Positions 1-6,909 of a DNA stretch of 11,204 nt are shown one piece after another. Origin of the DNA: Candidatus Bathyarchaeota archaeon. GTDB lineage: Archaea > Thermoproteota > Bathyarchaeia > Bathyarchaeales > DTEX01. Numbering within the stretch: position 1 is the first letter of the stretch; each line of letters opens with the position of its first letter. The notes beneath the pieces are model-generated. The model was not told the DNA's origin, ran no database searches, and saw only the letters and a list, made by a program, of their open reading frames with translations. A program made the position numbers and the translations under genes. The stretch covers positions 1-11,204 of the forward strand of contig JAGGZB010000041.1 in the NCBI GenBank assembly GCA_021162225.1. Reading direction: 5' to 3'.

Positions 1-49
1 GCTCTGCATTGAATGTTATAATAAGAGAGATCATAGTTTCAAGGAAGAG

Positions 50-313
50 ATGCTTTGGACATCCTATCCTTTGTTTATAAAGATTTTTTTGATAGGTTTT
101 CTTCTCGCCTTCTTGGGCATGATAATATTAATGGTTGCTGGGCTAATGGAGGGGGTGTCTCAAGCCTCAGGCCTCATAGTTTTTATAGAACCCATACCAA
201 TAATGCTCGGAGTAGGGAAACCTTCTTTGCTAGCAATTTTCTTAGCCATTCTACTAACAATAATAGGCATAGTTCTATTCTTTATTTTCCGGAGAATAAG
301 TTTTCAGAGTTAA
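50..313 (+). CDS. DUF131-family small integral membrane protein
   Basis: An 87-residue protein with two hydrophobic helices (about residues 6-32 and 58-81). Between them is a stretch containing EPIPIMLG, which resembles the GPIPIVFG signature of the archaeal DUF131 (PF01998/TIGR00304) family; family membership rests on this motif, the length and the two-helix layout. The function of the family is unknown, so only a membrane location can be stated. ATG at 50 follows AAGGA with 4 nt spacing, an acceptable ribosome site, and the resulting length is typical. The same frame is open back to base 2 with no stop, reading LCIECYNKRDHSFKEE before the Met, so an upstream start outside the window cannot be excluded. 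Its 3' end overlaps the tail of the opposite-strand reading frame ending at 282. Confidence 0.72.
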   Translation: MLWTSYPLFIKIFLIGFLLAFLGMIILMVAGLMEGVSQASGLIVFIEPIPIMLGVGKPSLLAIFLAILLTIIGIVLFFIFRRISFQS

Positions 314-503
314 AGAAACGCCGTCTCATATAGATCATTAATCTCCAGAGAAACCTTGAGATTTTCAGGGCATATCTCTTTTTTAAAGATGCCGTTCTAT
401 CTTTTTCTCCGTAAATCATATAAAAGAAGATCATTATGAGAACTAAAAGCGTGATGCTGATTATTATGTTAATGACCATACCGAAGTATTCTTCTGCGCT
501 CAA
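282..503 (-). CDS. Possible small single-helix membrane protein, unrecognised
   Basis: An open frame of 73 residues from TTG at 503, or 76 from TTG at 512. It has one strongly hydrophobic helix at about residues 8-31, followed by a very basic tail rich in Lys and Arg (RRRFF near the end), so the tail should lie in the cytoplasm by the positive-inside rule. No family is recognised. TTG at 503 is preferred because GAGG (513-516, complement) lies 9 nt upstream, whereas for TTG at 512 it would touch the start codon; ATG at 479 is a third option. It sits 29-38 nt downstream of the SWIM gene on the same strand, which fits an operon tail. Against it are the non-ATG start, lack of homology and a 32-nt tail-to-tail overlap with the DUF131 gene. 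Confidence 0.4.
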   Translation of the reverse strand: MSAEEYFGMVINIIISITLLVLIMIFFYMIYGEKDRTASLKKRYALKISRFLWRLMIYMRRRFFNSENLFSGK

Positions 504-541
504 ACCTCGCAACCTCAGATATTTTGTGACTTTCTAATATT

Positions 542-973
542 TTAATATGTAGCTTTCCTCCATTCTCTCATAAGTACATCATAAAAGGAATCATCTTCTT
601 CAAAAATATCGAAAATTCCCAAGCTTTCAGCAAGCTTCTGCGCAATTAGATGATAACAAAGGCGCACCTTACGATTCATCACATTATAGTAGAAATCATC
701 ACATGAACAAAAGTTTGCAGCCGGCATGATTAAATAATCCCTTCTTCTTCCAACAACTATCCAGACTACTCTCCCACTTGGCTTAAAAACATATTTTTTA
801 ACTCTCCCCTCATTTACAGCTTTCCACGCATTTAGAAATCTTGAGCCAAAAGTTTTTGTAAGTAATTCAATATGTTTTTTGCTCAGCTTGCCTTTTAGCC
901 TCGCTTCTTTGCATACAGCATCTAGAGCTTTTATCTCCGGACTGCCTTCCAGCATTGACCTTTTCTTCCACAT
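542..973 (-). CDS. Small SWIM zinc-finger protein (Shu2/SWS1-like)
   Basis: A 143-residue protein carrying a SWIM zinc-binding motif: C89-S-C91, then C106-Y-H108 with Ala at 111. This matches CxC...CxHxxA, the extended form described for the Shu2/SWS1 recombination-mediator family and its archaeal relatives. The four ligands are all present. The N-terminal half (residues 1-85) is basic and predicted helical then strand-rich (VVWIVVGRRRDYLI), and the C-terminus is acidic (FEEDDSF) and then aromatic. In eukaryotes such proteins act with Rad51 paralogues; a role with RadA in archaeal recombination is inference, and no RadA paralogue lies in the window. ATG at 973 has only a weak CCGG upstream. 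Met7 (ATG at 955, preceded by AAAGGT) is a real alternative. It lies 52 nt downstream of the metallophosphoesterase gene, probably in one transcript. Confidence 0.8.
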   Translation of the reverse strand: MWKKRSMLEGSPEIKALDAVCKEARLKGKLSKKHIELLTKTFGSRFLNAWKAVNEGRVKKYVFKPSGRVVWIVVGRRRDYLIMPAANFCSCDDFYYNVMNRKVRLCYHLIAQKLAESLGIFDIFEEDDSFYDVLMREWRKATY

Positions 974-1025
974 CCGGTACTTATCTTACATTATATTCTA
1001 ATGATGCTGAGAGTTATAGTTAAGC

Positions 1026-1895
1026 CTATACTTCTTTGATCCTTCTCAAATGATTAATTGTCCCAAGAAATGTTCCATCCAAGAGGTATATTTCAGCATT
1101 CTCGAAGTCTACGCTTCCAGAACGTAGTATAGGACCAATGAAGCCGCTGAATCTCTGCTCTCTTGCGAAACCATAATCGTTTATTGCTTGTCCTCCTAAG
1201 AAATTATTGAATGAAGGCATTATTATTATATTATTAACGTTTAAAGAGATATTAAGACTTTCCAGCACATCTTCAACGCTTCTTTTCTTCTTCACCTTTA
1301 TGTTATAAACTCTAAGCATGGATTCTGCAAGTATCCTGCCGTTGCAGGGAGCCTTAACCCAAACCTGTCGGGTTATCCTAAAACCCATAGGATCCCTAAA
1401 TGTAACAACTGGATGAACATGTCCAATAACCAAATTTCTACAATTAAGCATCTTGAGAAATGGCCATGTATGACCATGAAAGAATCCCACATCTCCAATT
1501 ATAACGCCTCTAGACGGCAGAATCTCTACATTTTCGGGGAGCAAAGCTTCTATGTCGCCGTCATGATTTCCAGGAACTACTTGAACCTTCGCGACTAAAC
1601 TACAGATTTCTTCAAAGAACATTGGAACATCACGCCATTCCTCAGTCTCAATCTTCGAAAATGTATGCTTCACGTCCCCTAGGACTAGAAGTCGATCAGG
1701 CTTTTCTGAAATAATTATGCCTTTAAGCTTCTCAAGCAGCCTTCTCGTCTGCGAAGGAACATATATGCCTTCATCAGCAAGAGGAATCTCCCAGCCTATA
1801 TGAAGATCCGATATGACGAGCGTTCTCTCTGAGCCTTCACTGACGAGAAGAGCCGCTTGAGAATCGAGTAAGCTTAATTCACCGACCCTTTTCAT
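1026..1895 (-). CDS. ICC-like metallophosphoesterase (COG1407 type)
   Basis: A calcineurin-like phosphoesterase with all metal-site motifs in order (numbered from ATG 1895): SDLHIG with D30 and H32, LGDVKH with G73-D74, PGNHD at 108-112, FFHGH with H140 and H142, and GHVHP at 158-162. The C-terminal part contains IIMPSFNNFLGGQAIN, typical of the archaeal COG1407 group. Related proteins are metal-dependent nucleases or phosphodiesterases, often encoded near Lhr-type helicases; the substrate here is unknown. The frame runs up to GTG 1934 and ATG 1928, adding a basic segment (MRMRYFSLKRRFT). ATG 1895 is preferred because it places DxH about 30 residues from the N-terminus, as is usual, and has GAAGAG upstream. 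A TATA-like ATTATATTG near 1950-1958 could instead give a leaderless message starting near 1928-1934. It follows the phosphatase gene closely. Confidence 0.85.
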   Translation of the reverse strand: MKRVGELSLLDSQAALLVSEGSERTLVISDLHIGWEIPLADEGIYVPSQTRRLLEKLKGIIISEKPDRLLVLGDVKHTFSKIETEEWRDVPMFFEEICSLVAKVQVVPGNHDGDIEALLPENVEILPSRGVIIGDVGFFHGHTWPFLKMLNCRNLVIGHVHPVVTFRDPMGFRITRQVWVKAPCNGRILAESMLRVYNIKVKKKRSVEDVLESLNISLNVNNIIIMPSFNNFLGGQAINDYGFAREQRFSGFIGPILRSGSVDFENAEIYLLDGTFLGTINHLRRIKEV

Positions 1896-1967
1896 CGTAA
1901 ATCTTCTCTTCAGAGAGAAATACCTCATTCTCACCGAATAAATTTACTATTCAATATAATCTTGACC

Positions 1968-2786
1968 TCAACTATTACAATTCTGAATAAGAGAAATTAT
2001 CTGTGAATAAAGTTCTCTGTTCGCCGCGGCTATTATCGAAAAACGTCTAAGTCTTGTCAAAGGAATCTCGTCTTTATCATCCACTTCTAAAAGGTCGAAG
2101 ACTCCCCCGGCCTCTTGTAGAATAAGCATAGCCGCGGCGAAATCGAACGTTCGAATCATTCCCCGCATATCCAAATGAGCATCCAGCATGCCAGATGCTA
2201 CGTAGCATATCTCAAGCGAAGCTGATCCTAAAGACCTCACTCTTCTAGCGGTCTTCATAACTGGAATGATCGTGCTCACTCTTTCCGTGATTGGGGAGAG
2301 ATCTACGCTTATAACTGAGTCTTTCAGATCCAGGGTCTTCGATGTTGTTATTCTTTTTCCGTTGCGCCATGCACCCCTATTCTTCTCAGCAACATATAAC
2401 TCGCCACTAAAGAGGTTCATCACGGCAGCAGCCTTAATATCTTTTAGGTTGTCTTTAGATGCGAAAGCAAGCGCGGATGAAGCGAAGCCTATCCCTCTAA
2501 CGGCGTTCGTCGTTCCATCAATTGCGTCAACAATCAAGTACCTCTTCGGATTTTCGCCTATCTCCTGAACGCCGCATTCTTCTCCGATAAGTATGCAGGA
2601 TATGCCGCTTCGTTTCAGATACTTGACAACAGCTTCTTCAGCTATTTGATCAATAAGTCTGGTGTGATCCTCGCCGAAGCTGATGCCAACTATTCTTCCA
2701 CCCTCGCTGGAGCCTAAAAATGGACGGACAGCGTTACGGATTTCCTTAGAAATCTCCACTAGAACGTTTATGCCTATCTTGCTCAT
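1968..2786 (-). CDS. Inositol monophosphatase / archaeal FBPase-family phosphatase
   Basis: A 272-residue member of the Mg2+-dependent, lithium-sensitive phosphatase superfamily. Numbered from ATG 2786, the metal-binding motifs are IGEE (E69-E70), DAIDGTTN (87-94; D87, D90, T92) and the distal motif FDFAAA with D215, the usual WD/FD position. It probably removes phosphate from myo-inositol 1-phosphate and/or fructose 1,6-bisphosphate; archaeal members often do both, and the sequence alone does not decide. Roles would be inositol-lipid or compatible-solute synthesis, or gluconeogenesis. The frame begins with TTG 2798, GTG 2795, ATG 2789 and ATG 2786. GGTGA (2792-2796, complement) is 5 nt from ATG 2786, matching the 6-7 nt spacing of the same motif before rpoP and the 10933 start, so 2786 was chosen. 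It heads the operon leading to the metallophosphoesterase. Confidence 0.9.
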   Translation of the reverse strand: MSKIGINVLVEISKEIRNAVRPFLGSSEGGRIVGISFGEDHTRLIDQIAEEAVVKYLKRSGISCILIGEECGVQEIGENPKRYLIVDAIDGTTNAVRGIGFASSALAFASKDNLKDIKAAAVMNLFSGELYVAEKNRGAWRNGKRITTSKTLDLKDSVISVDLSPITERVSTIIPVMKTARRVRSLGSASLEICYVASGMLDAHLDMRGMIRTFDFAAAMLILQEAGGVFDLLEVDDKDEIPLTRLRRFSIIAAANRELYSQIISLIQNCNS

Positions 2787-2833
2787 CATATTCACCAACG
2801 GCTCGAGAACACGAGAGTATCAATGAGATCCAG

Positions 2834-2841
2834 TTTAAATA
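2834..2841 (-). promoter_or_regulatory. TATA box of the phosphatase operon
   Basis: TATTTAAA on the complementary strand, preceded by the purine-rich GAAAGAGA, which resembles a TFB-responsive element. It lies 45-50 nt upstream of the chosen ATG, so a start about 25 nt downstream would leave a short leader containing the GGTGA site. It is inferred from the archaeal consensus only. Confidence 0.5.
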
Positions 2842-2921
2842 TCTCTTTCGCATCTCAGACCATGTCAAAGGTTTATTTTCGTTTTCCTATTCGATAAATG
2901 CAAACATGTAAAGGTTTCTTA

Positions 2922-4343
2922 TCATATTCGGAGGGCTTCCATAAATCCAACTATATTGTCTTTTATAGAGTGGATGAATGGATGCTTGATTTTTTCAATG
3001 TTTTTAATCCTCTCCAACCGAGATATACGAAAGTATAGCGGCGGATGAGGATCCCATCCAAGCCACTCTTGAAGCCTGTAGGTTGGCATCCTCTCGAATT
3101 GAAGCCTTCGAAAGCCTATCTTTCTTAAGGCCTCAGCTAAAACTTCTGGTCGGCCAAGCCTAATAGCTGATTCTAGATCAGCCTTTGCCTCAAAAAACTT
3201 AGCGATGAAATAAACGGCGGTGAGTGCCAAGAAGAGATAGAAATATCCGAAGAAGAGAAGAAATGGCCAAAAGACGTAGACTCTAAGCAAGTATTCAGCC
3301 GAGCTTAGCATGAAGAGCACAAGCGGATCTCTGCCCTTCAGATGGCTGAATTCATGACCAATGACTCTTAGTATCTCTTCATCTTCTAGCTGAACAAGTA
3401 GGCCGCTCGTGATAAGCAGTATTCCTCGGCTTGGGCAAGGCCCCGAAGCTGCCGCGTTAGGAATTATAGTATTTGCGATTACTATTTTAGGAATTGGTAA
3501 GCTGAATTTCTCAGCAGCCTTCTTCACGATATCATATACGTTTATGACCTTTATTGACATGCTTTCAGGCCTGCATATGAATCCGTAGCGGGAGAAAACC
3601 TCATTTGCCGCATCGAAGTCTATTCTCCTTCCTATAGCTAAGGTTCTCTCATAAATCTCAGCCTTAATCCTCATCAAGGTTTCCCTGCTGAATCTCCGCC
3701 TGAATACCTTATACTCTTCGTCGCGAAGGTGATAGTGAAGTATATGAACAGAAGGCTTTTCAGGCGTGATCTGCCAGTTTCCAAGACGCATAATAATCTT
3801 GTCAGAAAACAGAAAGAGCACAAACTGTAATGCAACCAGCATTATCGGCGTATACATTCCAATAATCATAAAGAGAAAAGCGCCGATCACGATGAAAATG
3901 ATGAAGAGGAGCACCATGCTCCCAGAAAACATTCGGTAAATCACATTTCTGCTTCTAGGAGGGACACGTTCAGGAATGACCGGTTCCCCCTCCACCCATG
4001 CAAAGTAAAAGCTGCTCCGCCTGACTTGCTCCTCAAATATCTGAACCCCAATGAAAATATCTTCTCTCAGCTTCTCTATTACACGCTGGGGAACCGACCC
4101 CCACGTTATGATTCTAACAACGATTGGTTTTCCAGCAACTACCTCAACCTTCACCCACCAATCGCCCATAGGATCTGGAAGGACAAACGAGATGAAACTG
4201 GCATTATCCGAAAATATATTTGTGAGGCGATCTATTTGAGGAAGTACATAATGATAATGAAGGAATCTTATAAGATCACCATATACATCCGGAGTGATCT
4301 CAGTATCTATCGTAAAGGATAAAATATTCTCACCGGTATCCAT
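2922..4343 (-). CDS. M48 (HtpX/Ste24-like) membrane zinc metalloprotease
   Basis: A 473-residue membrane protease. The zinc motif is VIGHEFSHLKGRD (H330, E331, H334). The third ligand is E385 in FFEAKAD, and the downstream HPPLYFRISRLE (433-444) is the usual M48 tail motif. Hydrophobic segments are at about 142-180 (two helices) and 353-380 (one or two helices just before E385), the membrane layout of HtpX-like enzymes. It probably degrades misfolded membrane proteins. It is longer than HtpX (about 290-330 residues) because residues 1-135 form a soluble, Trp-containing N-terminal region I do not recognise, and a linker at 190-265 separates the helices from the protease core. ATG 4343 is supported by GGATGA 3 nt upstream. 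A TATA-like TTTAATA sits about 40 nt upstream. Downstream 123 nt separate it from the phosphatase gene, which has its own TATA box. Confidence 0.9.
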   Translation of the reverse strand: MDTGENILSFTIDTEITPDVYGDLIRFLHYHYVLPQIDRLTNIFSDNASFISFVLPDPMGDWWVKVEVVAGKPIVVRIITWGSVPQRVIEKLREDIFIGVQIFEEQVRRSSFYFAWVEGEPVIPERVPPRSRNVIYRMFSGSMVLLFIIFIVIGAFLFMIIGMYTPIMLVALQFVLFLFSDKIIMRLGNWQITPEKPSVHILHYHLRDEEYKVFRRRFSRETLMRIKAEIYERTLAIGRRIDFDAANEVFSRYGFICRPESMSIKVINVYDIVKKAAEKFSLPIPKIVIANTIIPNAAASGPCPSRGILLITSGLLVQLEDEEILRVIGHEFSHLKGRDPLVLFMLSSAEYLLRVYVFWPFLLFFGYFYLFLALTAVYFIAKFFEAKADLESAIRLGRPEVLAEALRKIGFRRLQFERMPTYRLQEWLGWDPHPPLYFRISRLERIKNIEKIKHPFIHSIKDNIVGFMEALRI

Positions 4344-4380
4344 GCTTCATCCACAAGTGATATCTTTCAGCATTTACTGC

Positions 4381-4387
4381 TATTAAA
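4381..4387 (-). promoter_or_regulatory. TATA-like element before the M48 protease gene
   Basis: TTTAATA on the complementary strand, 38-44 nt upstream of the ATG at 4343. This distance suits a start near 4358 and a short leader carrying GGATGA. Weak single-motif evidence. Confidence 0.35.
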
Positions 4388-4408
4388 GCGTCACGGTGAA
4401 GGAGACGC
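4388..4408 (-). terminator. Small hairpin after ahcY
   Basis: GCGTC (complement of 4404-4408) and GACGC (complement of 4388-4392) can form a 5-bp stem with an 11-nt loop, 19 nt past the ahcY stop. On the transcribed strand it is followed by TTTAA, a short T run. It may aid termination of ahcY just before the M48 promoter, but the stem is short and could be chance. Confidence 0.25.
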
Positions 4409-4427
4409 GTCATTTTCTGAGGTAAGA

Positions 4428-5684
4428 CTACACTGTTCCTAACTCCCAGCTCGAAAGATACTTTCTCTGTTCTTCAGTCATCTCGTCGATCTTTACTCCT
4501 AAACCTTCAAGTTTCAAACGTGCCACAAGCTCATCAATCTCTCTTGGCACCGAATAAACTTGCGGCTTCAAAGACTGGGACTTAACGATATATTCTACGC
4601 ATAAAGCTTGGTTTGAGAAGGACATATCCATAACCTCTGAGGGGTGACCCTCAGCTGAGGCTAGATTCACAAGTCTTCCCTCAGCAAGCAGATAGATTCT
4701 TCTCCCATCTTTTAAGAGATACTCTTCCAGATTTGGTCTTACAAGCCTCTTCGAGACGGAGATTTCCTCCAAATCCGGGATATTTATCTCGACATTAAAG
4801 TGGCCGCTATTACCGATGATAGCTCCATCCTTCATCTTCAGCATATGCTCCTTTCTTATCACATGTTTATTCCCCGTAGCTGTTATGAATATGTCTCCCT
4901 TCTCTGCGGCTTTCATGAGCGGCATTACTTGGAACCCGTCCATCACGGCTTCTAAAGCCCTCAGCGGATTTACCTCCGTAACTATTACATTCGCGCCCAT
5001 CCCTTTTGCTCTCAACGCCAGCCCTCTACCGCACCAACCATACCCGCAGATGACGAATGTTTTCCCAGCCAAGAGAACATTGGTTGCTCTGAGAATCCCA
5101 TCTATTGTGCTCTGACCAGTACCATATCGATTATCAAAGAGATACTTGGTGTAGGCATCATTCACAGCTATTATTGGATATCTAAGCTTTCCCTCCCGAG
5201 CCATAGCTCGAAGGCGAATTACGCCAGTGGTTGTCTCCTCAGTTCCGCCGATTATGCCCTTTAATGCTTCTCTCCTCGATGAATGAATAGTGGTTACGAG
5301 GTCCGCTCCATCATCAAGAGTTATCACCGGTTCATGATCGATCACTTTATTAACACACCAATAGTACTCCTCAGTTGTTTCATCTCGCCAAGCATAAACA
5401 TGAATTCCTGACTTCACCAATGACGCGGCAACTTCATCTTGTGTTGAGAGCGGATTTGAGCCGCATAAGGCAACCTCGGCGCCTCCTGCCTGCAAGGTTT
5501 TGACGAGAACAGCTGTCTCTTTAGTCACATGTAAACATGCCCCAATCCTTAATCCTTCCAGAGGCTTTTCCTTCTCAAACCTTTCCCTTATCTTGCTCAG
5601 AACTGGCATATGCCTTGACGCCCACTCGATTAGGAGGTCGCCTTTTTCAGCCAAATCCAAGTCTTTAACTTTATAATCGCCCAT
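4428..5684 (-). CDS. ahcY: Adenosylhomocysteinase (SAH hydrolase)
   Basis: A 418-residue NAD-dependent hydrolase that splits S-adenosylhomocysteine into homocysteine and adenosine and so relieves product inhibition of methyltransferases; it is cytoplasmic. Diagnostic motifs, numbered from ATG 5684, are LHVTKETA (H52), STQDE (D83), DDGADL (124-129), GTEETTTG (E149), VNDAYTKYLFDN (K180, D184), NAD loop GYGWCGRG (214-221), NSGHFN (292-297) and GHPSEVMD (H347). The tail ends in KYLSSWELGT, the short archaeal/Thermotoga form without the eukaryotic-type insert. Methanogen homologues can prefer S-inosylhomocysteine, so that substrate remains possible. The frame opens at ATG 5729, but TATA-like elements at 5730-5747 abut that codon, so transcription should start within the extension. 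ATG 5684, with AGAGGA 10 nt upstream and the family's usual length, is preferred. rpoP lies 84 nt upstream. Confidence 0.96.
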   Translation of the reverse strand: MGDYKVKDLDLAEKGDLLIEWASRHMPVLSKIRERFEKEKPLEGLRIGACLHVTKETAVLVKTLQAGGAEVALCGSNPLSTQDEVAASLVKSGIHVYAWRDETTEEYYWCVNKVIDHEPVITLDDGADLVTTIHSSRREALKGIIGGTEETTTGVIRLRAMAREGKLRYPIIAVNDAYTKYLFDNRYGTGQSTIDGILRATNVLLAGKTFVICGYGWCGRGLALRAKGMGANVIVTEVNPLRALEAVMDGFQVMPLMKAAEKGDIFITATGNKHVIRKEHMLKMKDGAIIGNSGHFNVEINIPDLEEISVSKRLVRPNLEEYLLKDGRRIYLLAEGRLVNLASAEGHPSEVMDMSFSNQALCVEYIVKSQSLKPQVYSVPREIDELVARLKLEGLGVKIDEMTEEQRKYLSSWELGTV

Positions 5685-5729
5685 TTTCCAGCATTCCTCT
5701 CCCACTGATTTGAAAGCGGCTCGATTCAT

Positions 5730-5747
5730 TAATATATCAACTATATT
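5730..5747 (-). promoter_or_regulatory. TATA-like elements of ahcY
   Basis: The complement reads AATATAG then GATATATTA, two overlapping TATA-like blocks in the rpoP-ahcY gap. A start about 25 nt downstream would fall near 5708-5718. That is downstream of the first in-frame ATG (5729) and upstream of ATG 5684, which favours the shorter AhcY. Confidence 0.4.
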
Positions 5748-5768
5748 TTCGTCTCTTGGAATGGAAAA

Positions 5769-5930
5769 TCATCTAGCTTTTACATGCTTAACTATTGGAG
5801 GTCTAATCTTTTTTAGTACGCGATATCTACAGTATGGACACCTTATACCAAGCTCAAGCTCACTTGACTTCACGATGGCACCGCACTTTAAGCATTGATA
5901 AAGAAGAACCAACTTTTCATTCTTACTCAT
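5769..5930 (-). CDS. rpoP: DNA-directed RNA polymerase subunit P (Rpb12/RPABC4 homologue)
   Basis: A 53-residue gene, too short for many gene finders. It encodes the zinc-ribbon subunit of archaeal RNA polymerase, homologous to eukaryotic Rpb12, which helps hold the Rpo3/Rpo10 assembly platform and open-complex formation. Visible features are YQCLKCG (C13, C16), IRCPYCRYRVL (C31, C34) and the basic tail KKIRPPIVKHVKAR, the hallmark ending of the family. The usual Gly after the second zinc knuckle (CPYCGYR) is Arg here. ATG 5930 follows GGTGA (5937-5941, complement) with 6 nt spacing, and a consensus TATA box lies upstream. In many archaea rpoP follows rpl37Ae; here it stands alone between the short nucleotide-sugar dehydrogenase and ahcY. 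Confidence 0.93.
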   Translation of the reverse strand: MSKNEKLVLLYQCLKCGAIVKSSELELGIRCPYCRYRVLKKIRPPIVKHVKAR

Positions 5931-5983
5931 CTATATTCACCATGGAAACTATAGAGTTCAACGATAGAATTGGAAGATTGAAG

Positions 5984-5991
5984 TATTTAAA
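5984..5991 (-). promoter_or_regulatory. TATA box of rpoP
   Basis: TTTAAATA on the complementary strand, an exact match to the archaeal TTTAWATA consensus, 54 nt or more upstream of the rpoP ATG. It overlaps the last codons of the upstream dehydrogenase gene, so rpoP probably has its own transcript with a leader of roughly 30 nt holding GGTGA. Confidence 0.55.
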
Positions 5992-6856
5992 TTGCATGTT
6001 TCTTTAGATGCGACTCTATCTTAGCGAGCTCCTCTTCTAGCTTTTTAACTCTTTCCTTCACCTTTTCCGTCTCTTTTTTAATTTCCTCATCTTTGATTTC
6101 CTTCTTTCGTTTCTCATTGGACTTTAAGATTAAACGGAGAAATTCGGAGTCATACATCTTAAGAAGCATCTCAACATTTGGGATAAGACAATGACCACCT
6201 ATCACGCCTGGAAACATTGGTGGACGGTCAAAACGTACTCTATGCGTATCTTCCAAGAAGTCAACAATCTGGTCGAAGTCTGCATTAAAATATCTGCTTA
6301 TTCTATGCATCTCTTGGAAACAAGCTATCATCCAAGCTCTATAGGTTGTTTCAAAAATCTTAGCAAGTTCCGTTTCTTTCGACGACTTTAAAAACTTAAC
6401 TTTAAGCCCGAGCTTCTCGAAGTGTTTACGAGCTAGCTCCATGGATTTACTGTCGGTTCCGCCGACATACTTAGTCCAGCGTCTAATCTCCCATTTCATA
6501 TATTCTCTACTTTTATGAACCCCTCTGATGGGAGAATGCACAATTAATCGTTGACTTTTCTTTCTAATTTCTTCTGTTGTGCCTGGAGGAACCGTGCTGT
6601 TTATTATCGTGATTTCAGGATCAAACTTCGCAATATACTCGAGAACAGATCTGACAAATTCTTCACGATTGTGACATGGAATGCATATATGCATAACATC
6701 TACTTTACCCTCCGGTTTATCTGCTCCAGCCTTCCTCATCTTTTCGACGTCTAAATCATATGCGTAGACGGAAAAAACTCCGCTCTCAACGAGAAGCTCG
6801 TATAGAGCTCCACCTACTTCGCCCAATCCGACGACAAGAACCTTTTCCTTTCGCAT
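5987..6856 (-). CDS. Short UDP-glucose/GDP-mannose dehydrogenase-family protein with C-terminal coiled coil
   Basis: A 289-residue relative of NAD-dependent nucleotide-sugar 6-dehydrogenases. It has a Rossmann NAD site GLGEVGG (10-16) with acidic D34 after the second strand, NSTVPPGTT (86-94), HSPIRGVH (107-114), VGGTD (131-135), a central helix with K166 (ELAKIFET), and GGHC with C223 in GVIGGHCLIPN. The catalytic Lys and Cys positions are kept, but the usual Asn four residues after Lys is Thr and the Asp four after Cys is Asn. The family's C-terminal UDP-binding domain (about 120-150 residues) is absent. In its place residues 246-286 are a charged helix with heptad spacing, probably a coiled coil. 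It could oxidise a sugar nucleotide or a different substrate. ATG 6856 has GGAG 8 nt upstream. It is transcribed divergently from trm5. Confidence 0.82.
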   Translation of the reverse strand: MRKEKVLVVGLGEVGGALYELLVESGVFSVYAYDLDVEKMRKAGADKPEGKVDVMHICIPCHNREEFVRSVLEYIAKFDPEITIINSTVPPGTTEEIRKKSQRLIVHSPIRGVHKSREYMKWEIRRWTKYVGGTDSKSMELARKHFEKLGLKVKFLKSSKETELAKIFETTYRAWMIACFQEMHRISRYFNADFDQIVDFLEDTHRVRFDRPPMFPGVIGGHCLIPNVEMLLKMYDSEFLRLILKSNEKRKKEIKDEEIKKETEKVKERVKKLEEELAKIESHLKKHAI

Positions 6857-6896
6857 ATCATCCGCTCCAAACCAGCAAGAATAAAGAGGATACTTA

Positions 6897-6909
6897 GGTA
6901 TATTTTTAT
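6897..6909. promoter_or_regulatory. Shared AT-rich divergent promoter region
   Basis: In the 96-nt gap between the two divergent genes, GGTATATTTTTAT reads as a TATA-like block in both directions: AAAATATACC toward the gene starting at 6856 and TATATTTTTAT toward trm5 at 6953. The distances (about 45 nt to each start) suit archaeal promoters, so the two transcripts may compete for one TBP site. Confidence 0.4.

Noticed and set aside
55..333. Second plus-strand frame of 92 residues over the DUF131 gene
   Set aside because: Hydrophilic composition with no motif; the overlapping frame at 50-313 has the clear two-helix DUF131 pattern.
4404..4411. Palindrome GACGCGTC as a regulator site
   Set aside because: An 8-bp palindrome is common by chance, and half of it is already used in the proposed weak hairpin after ahcY.
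5710..5898. Plus-strand frame of 62 residues
   Set aside because: It lies antisense to rpoP and the ahcY promoter; rpoP explains the conserved coding signal.
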